Shown piece after piece: positions 17,694-25,734 of a stretch of DNA of 64,000 bases. The notes beneath the pieces are model-generated. The model did not search any database, was not told the origin of the DNA, and saw nothing but the letters and a program-made list of their open reading frames with translations. The DNA is from Lachnospiraceae bacterium (GTDB lineage: Bacteria; Bacillota; Clostridia; Lachnospirales; Lachnospiraceae): positions 1 to 64,000 of the forward strand of contig QOUV01000002.1 in the NCBI GenBank assembly GCA_003862155.1, given 5' to 3'. Within the stretch, counting starts at the first letter, position 1. Each line of letters opens with the position of its first letter. A program made the translations under genes and the position numbers.

Positions 17694-17721
17694 CCGAGGT
17701 ACCTCCTGAATTTTCCACAAT

Positions 17722-17750
17722 ATTTTACTATAATCACACACCGTTTTCAA
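17722..17750 (-). promoter_or_regulatory. promoter of the AraC-family gene
   Basis: On the minus strand TTGAAA (17745-17750), 17-base spacer, TAAAAT (17722-17727), 29 bases before the ATG. Confidence 0.65.
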
Positions 17751-17825
17751 GGAATCAAAACCTGCCGGTGATATTATATAGTTAAGAAAAAGAGACCAGA
17801 CCATTTTTTATAAAAGGAGATCAAT

Positions 17826-19064
17826 ATGGTTAAGGACGAAGTTTTTGAGAGGGTTTACGGCGAGAATGCGGCCGGGGCGAAGAAGAGATTTGAGCACCTC
17901 GAAGAGGGATTTAAAGGCGAGTTCGGAAGCAATGAGGGACTGTCGTATTTTACAGCGCCTGGCAGGACCGAGATCATCGGAAACCACACCGACCACAATG
18001 GCGGAAAAGTCATTGCCGCTTCAATAAATCTAGACACCATTGGTGCTGCCTGCGTAAGTGGAGACGAGACAGTTGAGATTTTAAGCGAGGGTTACAGGAA
18101 AGTCGTTATCGATATCAATGACATCGAATCCGTTCCTAAGGAAGAGGGAACTTTAAGTCTTGTCGCTGGAATGATCGAGGCAGCAAAGAAGAAGGGTTAC
18201 GAGGTTCACGGTTTCAAGGCGTATGTTACGACTACTGTAATTCCGGCAGCAGGCGTCAGCTCATCGGCTTCATTTGAGATGCTTTTCTGCGCGATGATAA
18301 ACCACTTCTTCAACGACGATAAAATTCCTGTCACAGATTACGCGAAGATCGGGCAGTACAGCGAGAACAATTTCTGGAACAAATCGTCCGGGCTTATGGA
18401 CCAGATGGCCTGTGCCTACGGCGGCCCGATCCTTCTCGATTTCAAGGGCGATATCTCTGTAGAAAAGATCCCGTTCAGCTTCGGTGACTTTGGATACGAG
18501 ATGGTCATCACGAACACTGGAAAAGGCCACGCAGACCTCTCCGCCGACTACTCGTCGATCCCGCAGGAAATGTTTGCCGTAGCAAAGGCACTTGGAGGCG
18601 AAAGGCTCTGCGATGTGACTAAGGCAGACCTGCTCGCTGATCTGAATAAAGTAGAGGAGACTGTTGGAAACGACAGGGCCATTCTCCGTGCCTTCCACTT
18701 TTTCAATGAGACGCAGAGAGTTGCTGATACAGCCACTGCAGTAAAGGAGAAGGACTTCGGAAAGATTCTCTCTCTGCTCAAGGCTTCCGGCGATTCTTCC
18801 TACAAGCTGAATCAGAACTGCTACACGATTTCGGACTGGAAGGAGCAGAAAATTTCTCTTGCTCTTGCTCTGACAGAAGAGTATCTCGCAAAGACCAGAA
18901 AGGGAATCTGCCGTGTCCACGGAGGTGGTTTCGCGGGTGTTATAATGTGCGTGCTTCCAAAGGAGGAGACAGCCGGATATGTCGACTTTATGGCTGAGTA
19001 TTTCGGAAGAGAAAATGTATATCCGATGAATATAAGGCAGACCGGAGCAGTGTATCTCGGATAA
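17826..19064 (+). CDS. galK: galactokinase
   Basis: GHMP kinase that phosphorylates galactose in the Leloir pathway, in the cytosol. The galactokinase signature GRTEIIGNHTDHNGG is at ~48, the ATP-binding GHMP loop PAAGVSSSASFEM at ~140, and the C-terminal GGGFAGVIMCVLP motif at ~360. It is 412 residues; most bacterial GalK are ~390. AAAGGAGATCAAT precedes the ATG. galT and galE are not in this window. It is divergent from the AraC-type gene, a possible regulator. Confidence 0.94.
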   Translation: MVKDEVFERVYGENAAGAKKRFEHLEEGFKGEFGSNEGLSYFTAPGRTEIIGNHTDHNGGKVIAASINLDTIGAACVSGDETVEILSEGYRKVVIDINDIESVPKEEGTLSLVAGMIEAAKKKGYEVHGFKAYVTTTVIPAAGVSSSASFEMLFCAMINHFFNDDKIPVTDYAKIGQYSENNFWNKSSGLMDQMACAYGGPILLDFKGDISVEKIPFSFGDFGYEMVITNTGKGHADLSADYSSIPQEMFAVAKALGGERLCDVTKADLLADLNKVEETVGNDRAILRAFHFFNETQRVADTATAVKEKDFGKILSLLKASGDSSYKLNQNCYTISDWKEQKISLALALTEEYLAKTRKGICRVHGGGFAGVIMCVLPKEETAGYVDFMAEYFGRENVYPMNIRQTGAVYLG

Positions 19065-19085
19065 ATAAACTTCAAAGATCATAAG

Positions 19086-19124
19086 AAAAAACCCGTGCAT
19101 CGTCTGATGCACGGGGATTTTTTT
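19086..19124. terminator. bidirectional terminator between galK and the O-antigen-ligase-like gene
   Basis: CCCGTGCAT (19092-19100) pairs with ATGCACGGG (19107-19115), flanked by an A run on the left and a T run on the right. Confidence 0.85.
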
Positions 19125-20643
19125 ACTCATCTGCCGGCTGGTCTTTTATCGAAAGCGCCGCAAACATGAACGCAAGTGAAAGCAGAGTGTTGTGCGGATT
19201 ATTGAGCATCGACTGGATAAGCCATCCGATAAAGCCAAACAGGAATGGGGATACATGTTTATTTCTTAGACCTTTTATTATGACTGAAATGACTGAAGCA
19301 GACCAGAGCCCTACGGTCACTATGCCGCCGCAGAGCAGATGCTGCAGGAACTCATTGTGGCAGTTTACGACTTCGCGGCCACCGACTGAGAGGACTTTCT
19401 GCTTCGTCTTTATACTGCCGAGGCTGGATTTCGATATCTCATACCACTTGTCTGATTTCGAGAGGTCGTTCGTATATGATCCGGTCAGATAACCGAAACA
19501 GTCCGCGCCGACGCCAAAAAGCTTCTGGCGCAGTCCGGCTTTTTTGAAAGCGTTTACCGCGAATGGCCAGATCTCTCCACGGCCGCTTCCGAAATGCCTG
19601 CTCTTTGGAGTAAGAACTTCTGTGACCGCTACAGCTGCTACGATCATGGCAGAGATAGGAATCCACGGAAAAGTGAAATGCCCGGCCCATTTGTATAGCG
19701 CGAGTGTCGCGACAAGGAGCAGCGGGAACAGGATATACGCCAGATGGAATTTACAGATATAATATGAGAAATATTTGCGGGGAGGGAATGCCTCTGCAGA
19801 ATTAACTGTCTGCAGAAGAGCTGCTATCGCAAAGGAGCCTGAGATAATGGCAGCGAGCCTTCCGAGCTTCCAGAGAGGAGTTCTCTTTTTGCACTCTACA
19901 ATGTAGAGAACCGCCAGAGAACCGAACATTCCGATGTAGGCACTGTCGCTTCCGACCAGATAGATGCCCGCGCCGCCGACAGCAATATTTACTATGAAAA
20001 TGATCTTAAGGGCCTTTATGGCAGAGCCTTTAAAATTCCATTCGTCAACGTGATCCAAGGCAGCACAGACTACCGGGAGAAACAGAGAGGTAATCCCGGA
20101 ATAGACCGTGGTGTTTCCAATCGTTGAAATGTAGTCATACATCTCCTTCTTAACAAGCTTCTGGTGCAGGTTAAAAACATCAAGACCTGCTCCCTGCAGT
20201 ACTGTAAAAAAATAGAACGGCAGAGAGGCAACGGTCAGAAGGATTACTAGAGCATTAAGATCAGTATCTCCGATCAGGAAAATAAAAAATATCATCAGCC
20301 CCAGCAGATACGAGTACGCGCCGACAGACCATCCTGCAGAACCGTCGAGAGCGTGGACATCTCCGATAGAAACCAAAAGATAGCTCAAGACGAAGAAAGC
20401 AATTATGTAAGAGGGTGCTGGAAGCCGAAGCAGGCTTTTGACACCGTGATCTCTGATGAAAACATAAAGAAGATAGATTCCGAAAACAGCGGCGGCTGCG
20501 CAGCTGAAGAAGAATGCGTTCGTCTTAGCTGCGATAGTGTCGAAGTAGCCGTCCTGCATATAGTAGAGTCCCGGAATCAGGAAGATCAGGAACACGATTC
20601 CTGTGATTATTTTATTTGTATTATTTGAATATTGCTCCTTCAT
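19123..20643 (-). CDS. O-antigen ligase/polymerase-like membrane protein
   Basis: A ~506-residue polytopic membrane protein with about 12 hydrophobic segments and a large central loop. The loop contains GVGADCFGYL and CHNEFLQHLLCGGI, the conserved H-N-x-(F/Y)-L-Q signature of the Wzy_C/O-antigen-ligase family. It probably joins or polymerises surface glycans on lipid carriers. I use the ATG at 20643; the longer frame would overlap the upstream UbiB-family gene by over 100 bases. Even so, 23 bases overlap that gene's end, which suggests translational coupling. No other polysaccharide genes are adjacent, so the substrate is unknown. Confidence 0.8.
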   Translation of the reverse strand: MKEQYSNNTNKIITGIVFLIFLIPGLYYMQDGYFDTIAAKTNAFFFSCAAAAVFGIYLLYVFIRDHGVKSLLRLPAPSYIIAFFVLSYLLVSIGDVHALDGSAGWSVGAYSYLLGLMIFFIFLIGDTDLNALVILLTVASLPFYFFTVLQGAGLDVFNLHQKLVKKEMYDYISTIGNTTVYSGITSLFLPVVCAALDHVDEWNFKGSAIKALKIIFIVNIAVGGAGIYLVGSDSAYIGMFGSLAVLYIVECKKRTPLWKLGRLAAIISGSFAIAALLQTVNSAEAFPPRKYFSYYICKFHLAYILFPLLLVATLALYKWAGHFTFPWIPISAMIVAAVAVTEVLTPKSRHFGSGRGEIWPFAVNAFKKAGLRQKLFGVGADCFGYLTGSYTNDLSKSDKWYEISKSSLGSIKTKQKVLSVGGREVVNCHNEFLQHLLCGGIVTVGLWSASVISVIIKGLRNKHVSPFLFGFIGWLIQSMLNNPHNTLLSLAFMFAALSIKDQPADE

Positions 20644-22270
20644 GTTTCTTTCTCTTTCGCTTCGGAGGATTTTCCCGGCGGTACCGTATCCATTTACGGA
20701 TGAAAAATCTGCACGTAAAATAGAATATAGCTGCAACAGCTATGAAAAATCCAATAAATCCCAGAAATGGGATCCCCAGAATCTTCGGATTCAGATCAGT
20801 AGAACAGATGATACTTGAACCAACCAGAAGTCCGGTGATACAGAGACCTATGACTAAATTTCTTACGGCCCGATCGATAACTGCGGTCAGCTTATCGTCC
20901 GGATTTAAGTCGAGTGTCATCCGGCCCTTGCCACGCAGGTATTCTTTCATGATCTCCGACGTTAGTGAAGGGATCTCAGAACCATTCGAAACCATTCTGA
21001 GGAACTTTCTCGTATAGTGGCTGGCCTCCTCATGCAGGTCAAGGTCGTGGAGTGATTCTTCAACCAGCCTTCTGTAGGCGATTTCGAACATATTTATATC
21101 GGGACTTATCGCAGCGAGAACACCCTCGACCTGTGTGAGCCCGCGGGCGAGCATTGTCATTCCGTGCGGCATGCTCATGTGGTTCTGCTTCATGATATCC
21201 ATCAGCGCCTGCATGGCGTCCGCGAGATCGATATCTCCCATGCCTTTCGACTGGTATTCCTGAAGAAAATCCCTCAGATCATTGTACAGTGCATCTCTGT
21301 CGGGCTTTGCCCAGAAATCTCCGAGGTCGAGCACAGCATCGGTCACTTTCGAAATATCGTGCAGCGCGATGCTCTTGACGCCGCGGACCATGATCTTGCG
21401 GTCGTGCTCAGTCAGGCGGCCCATCATACCCATATCGAGCCAGACGATCCTGCCATCGCGGATCTCGACATTTCCAGGATGTGGGTCGGCGTGGAAAAAT
21501 CCATCATCCATTACCTGCTTTATAAAACTGTTCGCAAATTTCTGTCCGATCTCCTGGAGGTCATAGCCGTTCTCTTTTAAAGCCTCGGCATCATTTATCG
21601 CCCAGCCATCGACGTACTCCATGACCAGGACGTGGTGAGTCGTGTACTCTTCGTAGAGATCCGGCGTCGTGACATACATAATAGAGCGGTTCTTTTCGGC
21701 AAACTCCTTCATGTTTGCCGCTTCCTTCGTGAAGTCCATCTCTTCCTGGGCGACTTCCCAGAGCTCGTCGAGGACCATATCGAGGTCTACGATATTTTTC
21801 AGAGGAGGAACTTTCGGAAGGACACGAACCGCCTTGTGCAGAAGATCTATATCGCGCCTCATCGTGGTGTAGATACCGCGGCGGCGTACCTTTACGATCA
21901 CATCGCTTCCGTCATTTAATACGGCACGGTGCACCTGGGCAATAGAAGCAGACCCTATAGGGGTCTCGTCTATTTTTTCAAAAATGTCACGATAATTATA
22001 GCCGCGCCTCTCATACGATTCACTGATGACAGACTCGACTTCTGAAAAAGGCATCGGTCTCGCTTCCGAGGTGAGCTTCATCAGCTCGTCGCAGTAAGCC
22101 TTCGGAAGGATATCGGAGTGCAGGGACATGATCTGTCCGAGCTTTACATACGTCGGCCCGAGGTCTTCCAGAACAAGACGAAGCTTCTCTGGAGTGATGC
22201 CCCGGGTCATGACCTTGTAGCGGTGAAGGACCGAAGTAATCTCGCGAAGTCTTGACTTTTGGTCGCTCAT
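20621..22270 (-). CDS. UbiB/ABC1/AarF-family atypical kinase
   Basis: A 549-residue ABC1 kinase-like protein. Signatures: LEDLGPTYVKLGQIMS (KxGQ motif, ~30), GSASIAQVHRA (the Ala-rich nucleotide loop, ~112), IVKVRR with the catalytic lysine, and FFHADPHPGNVEI (~257). Two transmembrane segments lie in the last ~90 residues, followed by a basic tail. The family supports isoprenoid-lipid biology; in an anaerobe without ubiquinone the role is open. Its start overlaps the stop of the phasin-like gene upstream by 4 bases, so the two are translationally coupled. Confidence 0.9.
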   Translation of the reverse strand: MSDQKSRLREITSVLHRYKVMTRGITPEKLRLVLEDLGPTYVKLGQIMSLHSDILPKAYCDELMKLTSEARPMPFSEVESVISESYERRGYNYRDIFEKIDETPIGSASIAQVHRAVLNDGSDVIVKVRRRGIYTTMRRDIDLLHKAVRVLPKVPPLKNIVDLDMVLDELWEVAQEEMDFTKEAANMKEFAEKNRSIMYVTTPDLYEEYTTHHVLVMEYVDGWAINDAEALKENGYDLQEIGQKFANSFIKQVMDDGFFHADPHPGNVEIRDGRIVWLDMGMMGRLTEHDRKIMVRGVKSIALHDISKVTDAVLDLGDFWAKPDRDALYNDLRDFLQEYQSKGMGDIDLADAMQALMDIMKQNHMSMPHGMTMLARGLTQVEGVLAAISPDINMFEIAYRRLVEESLHDLDLHEEASHYTRKFLRMVSNGSEIPSLTSEIMKEYLRGKGRMTLDLNPDDKLTAVIDRAVRNLVIGLCITGLLVGSSIICSTDLNPKILGIPFLGFIGFFIAVAAIFYFTCRFFIRKWIRYRRENPPKRKRKKHEGAIFK

Positions 22271-22644
22271 GAATTCTTGTCTTCGCTATCGCTTTCCTTC
22301 TTGCCGTCGTCCTTCTTGTCGCCCTTGATGTTCGACTTCACATCGTCGATCCTGTCCTTTAAAGCGTCAAGCTGCTCGGCAGTCATACCTGCGAGGATGG
22401 CGTTCAGATCGCGGATCGGGTTATCCGACTTCTTTGCCTGATCCCTGTCAGCCTTGACACGATCCTTTACTGTGTGCTTCAACTCTTTGTTCAGGGATTT
22501 GCCCTGTGAAACAGTGCTCTCGCCCTTTTCAACGAGGTCATTGAAGATTTCTTCGCTCTTGTCTGCAGTAGCGGCAACTGCGCCGACTCCCGCGAGAAAT
22601 ACCTTCTTTAATGCTCCTGTAAAAATCTCATCATCATTAGCCAT
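22267..22644 (-). CDS. phasin-like coiled-coil protein
   Basis: A 125-residue, highly charged protein. A short hydrophobic N-terminal part (ALKKVFLAGVGAVAATADKS) is followed by long helix with heptad character and a Lys/Asp/Ser-rich disordered tail (~105-125). The N-terminal block resembles phasin/PhaF-type proteins. AGGAGG precedes the ATG. It overlaps the UbiB-family kinase by 4 bases, and a phasin-like helper next to an UbiB kinase suggests a shared role at membrane or lipid surfaces. Function is inferred only. Confidence 0.7.
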   Translation of the reverse strand: MANDDEIFTGALKKVFLAGVGAVAATADKSEEIFNDLVEKGESTVSQGKSLNKELKHTVKDRVKADRDQAKKSDNPIRDLNAILAGMTAEQLDALKDRIDDVKSNIKGDKKDDGKKESDSEDKNS

Positions 22645-22656
22645 AGTAATGTCCTC

Positions 22657-23049
22657 CTATCTGAAAAAATCTATGATCTTCGGGATGAAGATAATAAGTC
22701 CGATGATCGCAGCAAAAATGGCACTGACAAGGACTGCGCCGGCAGCCGTGTCCTTCGCTTTCTTCGCGAGGGGACGCTTCTCGTCTGTGACCAGATCCAC
22801 AGTGCTTTCTACCGCCGTATTTACAAGCTCAAGGCTTATGACCAGACCGAAGAGTATCAGTACTGTGATCCACTCTGCGAGCGAAATATGAAGAATGATC
22901 CCGCCGGCAACAACGAGTGCCGTCATGAAAAGATGTATGCGGATATTTCTCTCGTCGCGGATGCACTCCCAGATACCCTGGAAGGCGTACCCAAAACTCT
23001 TGTAGATCGGCTCGTGCTTTCGCCTGCCGCCTCTCCTCGTACTTGCCAT
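22657..23049 (-). CDS. dgkA: diacylglycerol/undecaprenol kinase
   Basis: A 130-residue integral membrane kinase with three transmembrane helices and the family signature ELVNTAVESTVDLVTDE (~78-94) including the catalytic glutamate. Gram-positive members phosphorylate undecaprenol, feeding the lipid carrier for cell-wall synthesis. CAGGAGACAGC precedes the ATG. It is first in a minus-strand run with the phasin-like, UbiB-like and O-antigen-ligase-like genes (12-base gap to the next), which would make a lipid/envelope operon. Confidence 0.92.
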   Translation of the reverse strand: MASTRRGGRRKHEPIYKSFGYAFQGIWECIRDERNIRIHLFMTALVVAGGIILHISLAEWITVLILFGLVISLELVNTAVESTVDLVTDEKRPLAKKAKDTAAGAVLVSAIFAAIIGLIIFIPKIIDFFR

Positions 23050-23204
23050 TTGCTGTCTCCTGTTTGATGTCTTAAGTTTACAGCCGCTTTCCAGCTGTTT
23101 TAAACTGCTTTCATTTTACCATATTTACATAAACAAAGGTAGAAAAAACTCTGATTTTTTTATGACGAAATGTGTTATAATGTTCTGGTTAAGGAGGCAC
23201 TAAT

Positions 23205-23720
23205 ATGAACTTTGAAGAATTAATGGATAAAAGATACTCAGTCAGGAAATTTTCAGATAAGCCGATAGAGCAGGAGAAGCTCGACAAGGTGCTCGAGGCC
23301 GCAATGAAGGCTCCGACAGCAAAGAACCAGCAGCCGGAGAAAATCTATGTCTTAAAGAGCCAGGAGACTCTTGACAAGGTCGACGCTCTGACTCCAGTCA
23401 GATACGGTGCAAACACCGTACTTGTTTTTACCTATGACGAAAATGAGGATTGGAAGAATCCGGATGAAGAGGACATACATTCGGGAGTAGAGGACGCAAG
23501 CATCGCCGCCACCTATGCGATGTTTGAGGCAGTAGAGCAGGGTCTTGCCACCTGCTGGTGCAATCGATTCCCATACACTCAGCTGCACGACAGCCTTGGC
23601 ATCCCGTCCAATGAAAAGATCGTCCTCATCATGCCGATCGGCTACGCACCGGAAGGCACCGAGCCTTCACCGAGACACTTTGCATCGAAGGACGTCTCTG
23701 AGATGATCAGATACATGTGA
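23205..23720 (+). CDS. nitroreductase-family FMN oxidoreductase
   Basis: A 171-residue protein beginning FEELMDKRYSVRKFSDKPI, the FMN-phosphate-binding R-x-S-x-R signature. KAPTAKNQQPEKIYVL and the C-terminal LGIPSNEKIVLIMPIGYAPEG are also typical. It would reduce nitro compounds, quinones or flavins with NAD(P)H. AAGGAGG precedes the ATG, and TATAAT at about 23175 serves as -10. The substrate is unknown. Confidence 0.9.
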   Translation: MNFEELMDKRYSVRKFSDKPIEQEKLDKVLEAAMKAPTAKNQQPEKIYVLKSQETLDKVDALTPVRYGANTVLVFTYDENEDWKNPDEEDIHSGVEDASIAATYAMFEAVEQGLATCWCNRFPYTQLHDSLGIPSNEKIVLIMPIGYAPEGTEPSPRHFASKDVSEMIRYM

Positions 23721-23747
23721 TATTAAGTCAATTACCAGGAGTTATTT

Positions 23748-23927
23748 ATGTGGCGGATCAGAGCATTTTTTGTCGAACTATACAGAAAAATCCGTTATGG
23801 CCGAAAGAACGGCTATAAAATCTATAACTGCCCGAACTGCGGGCAGAAGATCAGAGTCCCGAGGGGACACGGAAAGATCGAGATCACCTGCCCGAAATGC
23901 GGGACGAAATTCATAAAGAGGTCATGA
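23748..23927 (+). CDS. small zinc-ribbon protein
   Basis: A 59-residue protein: a basic N-terminal half, then NCPNCGQK and, 20 residues on, TCPKCGTK, a four-cysteine zinc ribbon of the zinc-ribbon/MJ0042 type. It ends KFIKRS. AGGAG lies 7-8 bases before the ATG. It is 27 bases downstream of the nitroreductase, in the same direction, and is followed by a strong terminator, so the pair look like one transcript. The function is unknown; nucleic-acid or protein binding is possible. Confidence 0.75.
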   Translation: MWRIRAFFVELYRKIRYGRKNGYKIYNCPNCGQKIRVPRGHGKIEITCPKCGTKFIKRS

Positions 23928-23951
23928 AAGCCCATCCAGAGCATGATTGAC

Positions 23952-23999
23952 AAAAAAATCCATCACTTCACATTTCGGTGAAGTGATGGATTTTTTTTT
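23952..23999 (+). terminator. strong terminator after the zinc-ribbon gene
   Basis: TCCATCACTTCAC (23959-23971) pairs perfectly with GTGAAGTGATGGA (23978-23990) around a 6-base loop, with A and T runs on either side. Confidence 0.92.
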
Positions 24000-24068
24000 A
24001 AAAACATTGGAATATTATGATATAAGGGTTCAAAACTTGGCATGTAGAACAGAAATTCAGATCAGGGC

Positions 24069-24210
24069 AATGCGGGTACATTTTTTCGAAAAGCAGGGGC
24101 AGAGGAGATGGCTATGCTGCCTATAGAATTTTTTGAAATAATGCGGGTACATTTTTTCGAAAAGCAGGGGCAGAGGAGACGACCATGCGACCTTTAGAAT
24201 TTTTCGTAGT
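24069..24210. repeat. 71-bp direct tandem repeat, two copies
   Basis: Copies at 24069-24139 and 24140-24210. The first 40 bases are identical, starting AATGCGGGTACATTTTTTCG; the last 31 differ at a few positions. The second copy is also the left arm of the large inverted repeat that follows. No ORF of note. Confidence 0.85.
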
Positions 24211-24370
24211 GAGCGAGCGCGCTAGCAGCGGCCCGGATGCCCACCCGCCAGAACCATAAACGCATCAAAACCATACATTGGGCAGAGGGCCGCGAATAGG
24301 CGCGCGCGAGCGAGCAGAAAAATTCTAAGGAGCAGGTCGGCCCTCTGCCCCCTGCTTTTGACAAATTTTT
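24151..24370. repeat. large imperfect palindromic element
   Basis: The left arm (24151 to ~24243) contains AAAGCAGGGGCAGAGGA, TTAGAATTTTTC, GAGCGAGCGCGC and GCGGCCC...TGCCCA. The right arm (~24278-24370) contains their reverse complements in mirrored order. About 35 bases form the centre. It resembles a non-autonomous palindromic element or an extragenic repeat; no transposase or clear target duplication is seen. It fills most of the 520-base gap before the GntR-type gene. Confidence 0.75.
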
Positions 24371-24392
24371 CAATTACCCACAAATTTCATAC

Positions 24393-24432
24393 TTGACAAA
24401 TGTTAACTGTAATAGTATAACTAGTACAGTTA
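24393..24432 (+). promoter_or_regulatory. promoter and operator of the GntR-ABC operon
   Basis: TTGACA (24393-24398), 17-base spacer, TATAAC (24416-24421). TAACTGTA (24404-24411) and TACAGTTA (24425-24432) are perfect inverted repeats flanking the -10, as expected for autoregulation by the GntR-type product downstream. Confidence 0.8.
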
Positions 24433-24451
24433 GAACAGAAAGGAGACGCCT

Positions 24452-24832
24452 ATGAATTTCCTGGATTATCAGGACCCGCGCCCGATCTACGAGCAGATCG
24501 CAGACATGTATCAGAAGCTGATATTAAAAGGTGCGCTGCAGGCCGATGAGCCGCTGCCGTCCGTCAGGAAGCTCGCGATAGAGCTATCGACGAATCCGAA
24601 CACGGTCCAGAAGGCCTATACGGAGCTGGAACATAAGGGCTTTATCTATTCGGTCAAGGGCCGGGGAAATTTTGTGAAAATTGACCCGACACTGATCTCA
24701 AAGAAAAAGAGCGAGCTGAAAGAGAGGCTTGAAGAGATATTTAAAGAGGCCGAAGAGATCGGGATCAGCAGGAGCGAACTGCTGGAGCCAGACGGAAAAG
24801 ACGCAGAAGACGGAAAGGATGACGAAAGATGA
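24452..24832 (+). CDS. GntR-family regulator, YtrA type
   Basis: A 126-residue regulator: winged helix-turn-helix (DPRPIYEQIADMYQKLI; LPSVRKLAIELSTNPNTVQK) with a short C-terminal tail, the layout of YtrA-subfamily regulators that lack an FadR/HutC sensor domain. AAAGGAG precedes the ATG. Its stop overlaps the start of the ABC ATPase by 4 bases. The inverted repeat over the promoter suggests it represses its own operon; in known YtrA systems cell-wall antibiotics relieve repression. Confidence 0.92.
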   Translation: MNFLDYQDPRPIYEQIADMYQKLILKGALQADEPLPSVRKLAIELSTNPNTVQKAYTELEHKGFIYSVKGRGNFVKIDPTLISKKKSELKERLEEIFKEAEEIGISRSELLEPDGKDAEDGKDDER

Positions 24833-25734
24833 TAGAAACGAATAAAGTCTGCAAATCGTTTGACAGATCGATGGCACTTAACGATGTCAGCATAACGATA
24901 GCGGATAACGAGATAACGGGTCTGGTCGGGACGAACGGCGCTGGAAAGAGTACGCTTCTAAGACTTATCGCAGGTGTACTGAAGCCGGACAGCGGAGAAG
25001 TTACAGTCGATGGAGAGATGACCTGGGACAATCCGAGGGCGAAATCACAGTTCGTATTCGTATCGGATGATCCATATTTTTTCAGTAACTCTACTCCGCA
25101 TGATATGTCAGCGTATTACAGGAGCATCTATCCTAAGTTTGACGACGTACACTTTGAAAAACTGCTTTGGGCATTCGGTCTTAACCCGGCCCAGAAAATA
25201 CAGACCTTTTCAAAGGGGATGAAAAAGCAGCTCGCCATTGTGCTGGCGGTCTGCGCGAACACAAAGTATGTGATCTTAGACGAGACATTTGATGGACTTG
25301 ACCCCGTGATGAGGGCGGCCGTCAAATCACTTTTTGCAGAGGAGATGTCGAATAGAGATTTTACGTCGCTTATCTCGTCGCACAGTCTGAGGGAGCTTGA
25401 GGACATCTGTGACCACGTCGGCCTTCTGCACAAGGGCGGCCTGCTTTTGTCGGAGTCGCTCGACGATATGAAGACAGGACTTTTAAAACTGCAGTGTGTT
25501 TTTTCGGATGAGGAATCAGTTAAAAAACTGCCTGAACAGCTTAAAATCCTCTCGGATGAGACGCAGGGCAGACTCCATGTGATGACAGTCAAGGGAACGA
25601 GAGAGCAGGTCACGGAGATTTTTTCACATATCGACACGGTATTTTTCGAAATTCTGCCGCTGACTTTAGAGGAACTATTCATTGCTGAAACGGAAGGAGC
25701 AGGATATGATGTCAGAAAACTCATCATTCAGTAA
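24829..25734 (+). CDS. ABC transporter ATP-binding protein
   Basis: A 301-residue ATPase: Walker A GTNGAGKSTLLR (~37), ABC signature variant FSKGMKKQLAI (~127), Walker B YVILDETFDGLDP (~147), and the H-loop in ISSHSLREL (~180). A ~90-residue C-terminal extension follows, as in BcrA/YtrB-type exporters. It overlaps the regulator upstream and the permease downstream, so expression is coupled. Likely role: export or resistance to an envelope stress compound. Confidence 0.92.
   Translation: MIETNKVCKSFDRSMALNDVSITIADNEITGLVGTNGAGKSTLLRLIAGVLKPDSGEVTVDGEMTWDNPRAKSQFVFVSDDPYFFSNSTPHDMSAYYRSIYPKFDDVHFEKLLWAFGLNPAQKIQTFSKGMKKQLAIVLAVCANTKYVILDETFDGLDPVMRAAVKSLFAEEMSNRDFTSLISSHSLRELEDICDHVGLLHKGGLLLSESLDDMKTGLLKLQCVFSDEESVKKLPEQLKILSDETQGRLHVMTVKGTREQVTEIFSHIDTVFFEILPLTLEELFIAETEGAGYDVRKLIIQ

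Noticed and set aside
18270-19130. Long open frame opposite galK
   Set aside because: galK has complete family motifs on the plus strand; the opposite frame has no recognisable protein features.
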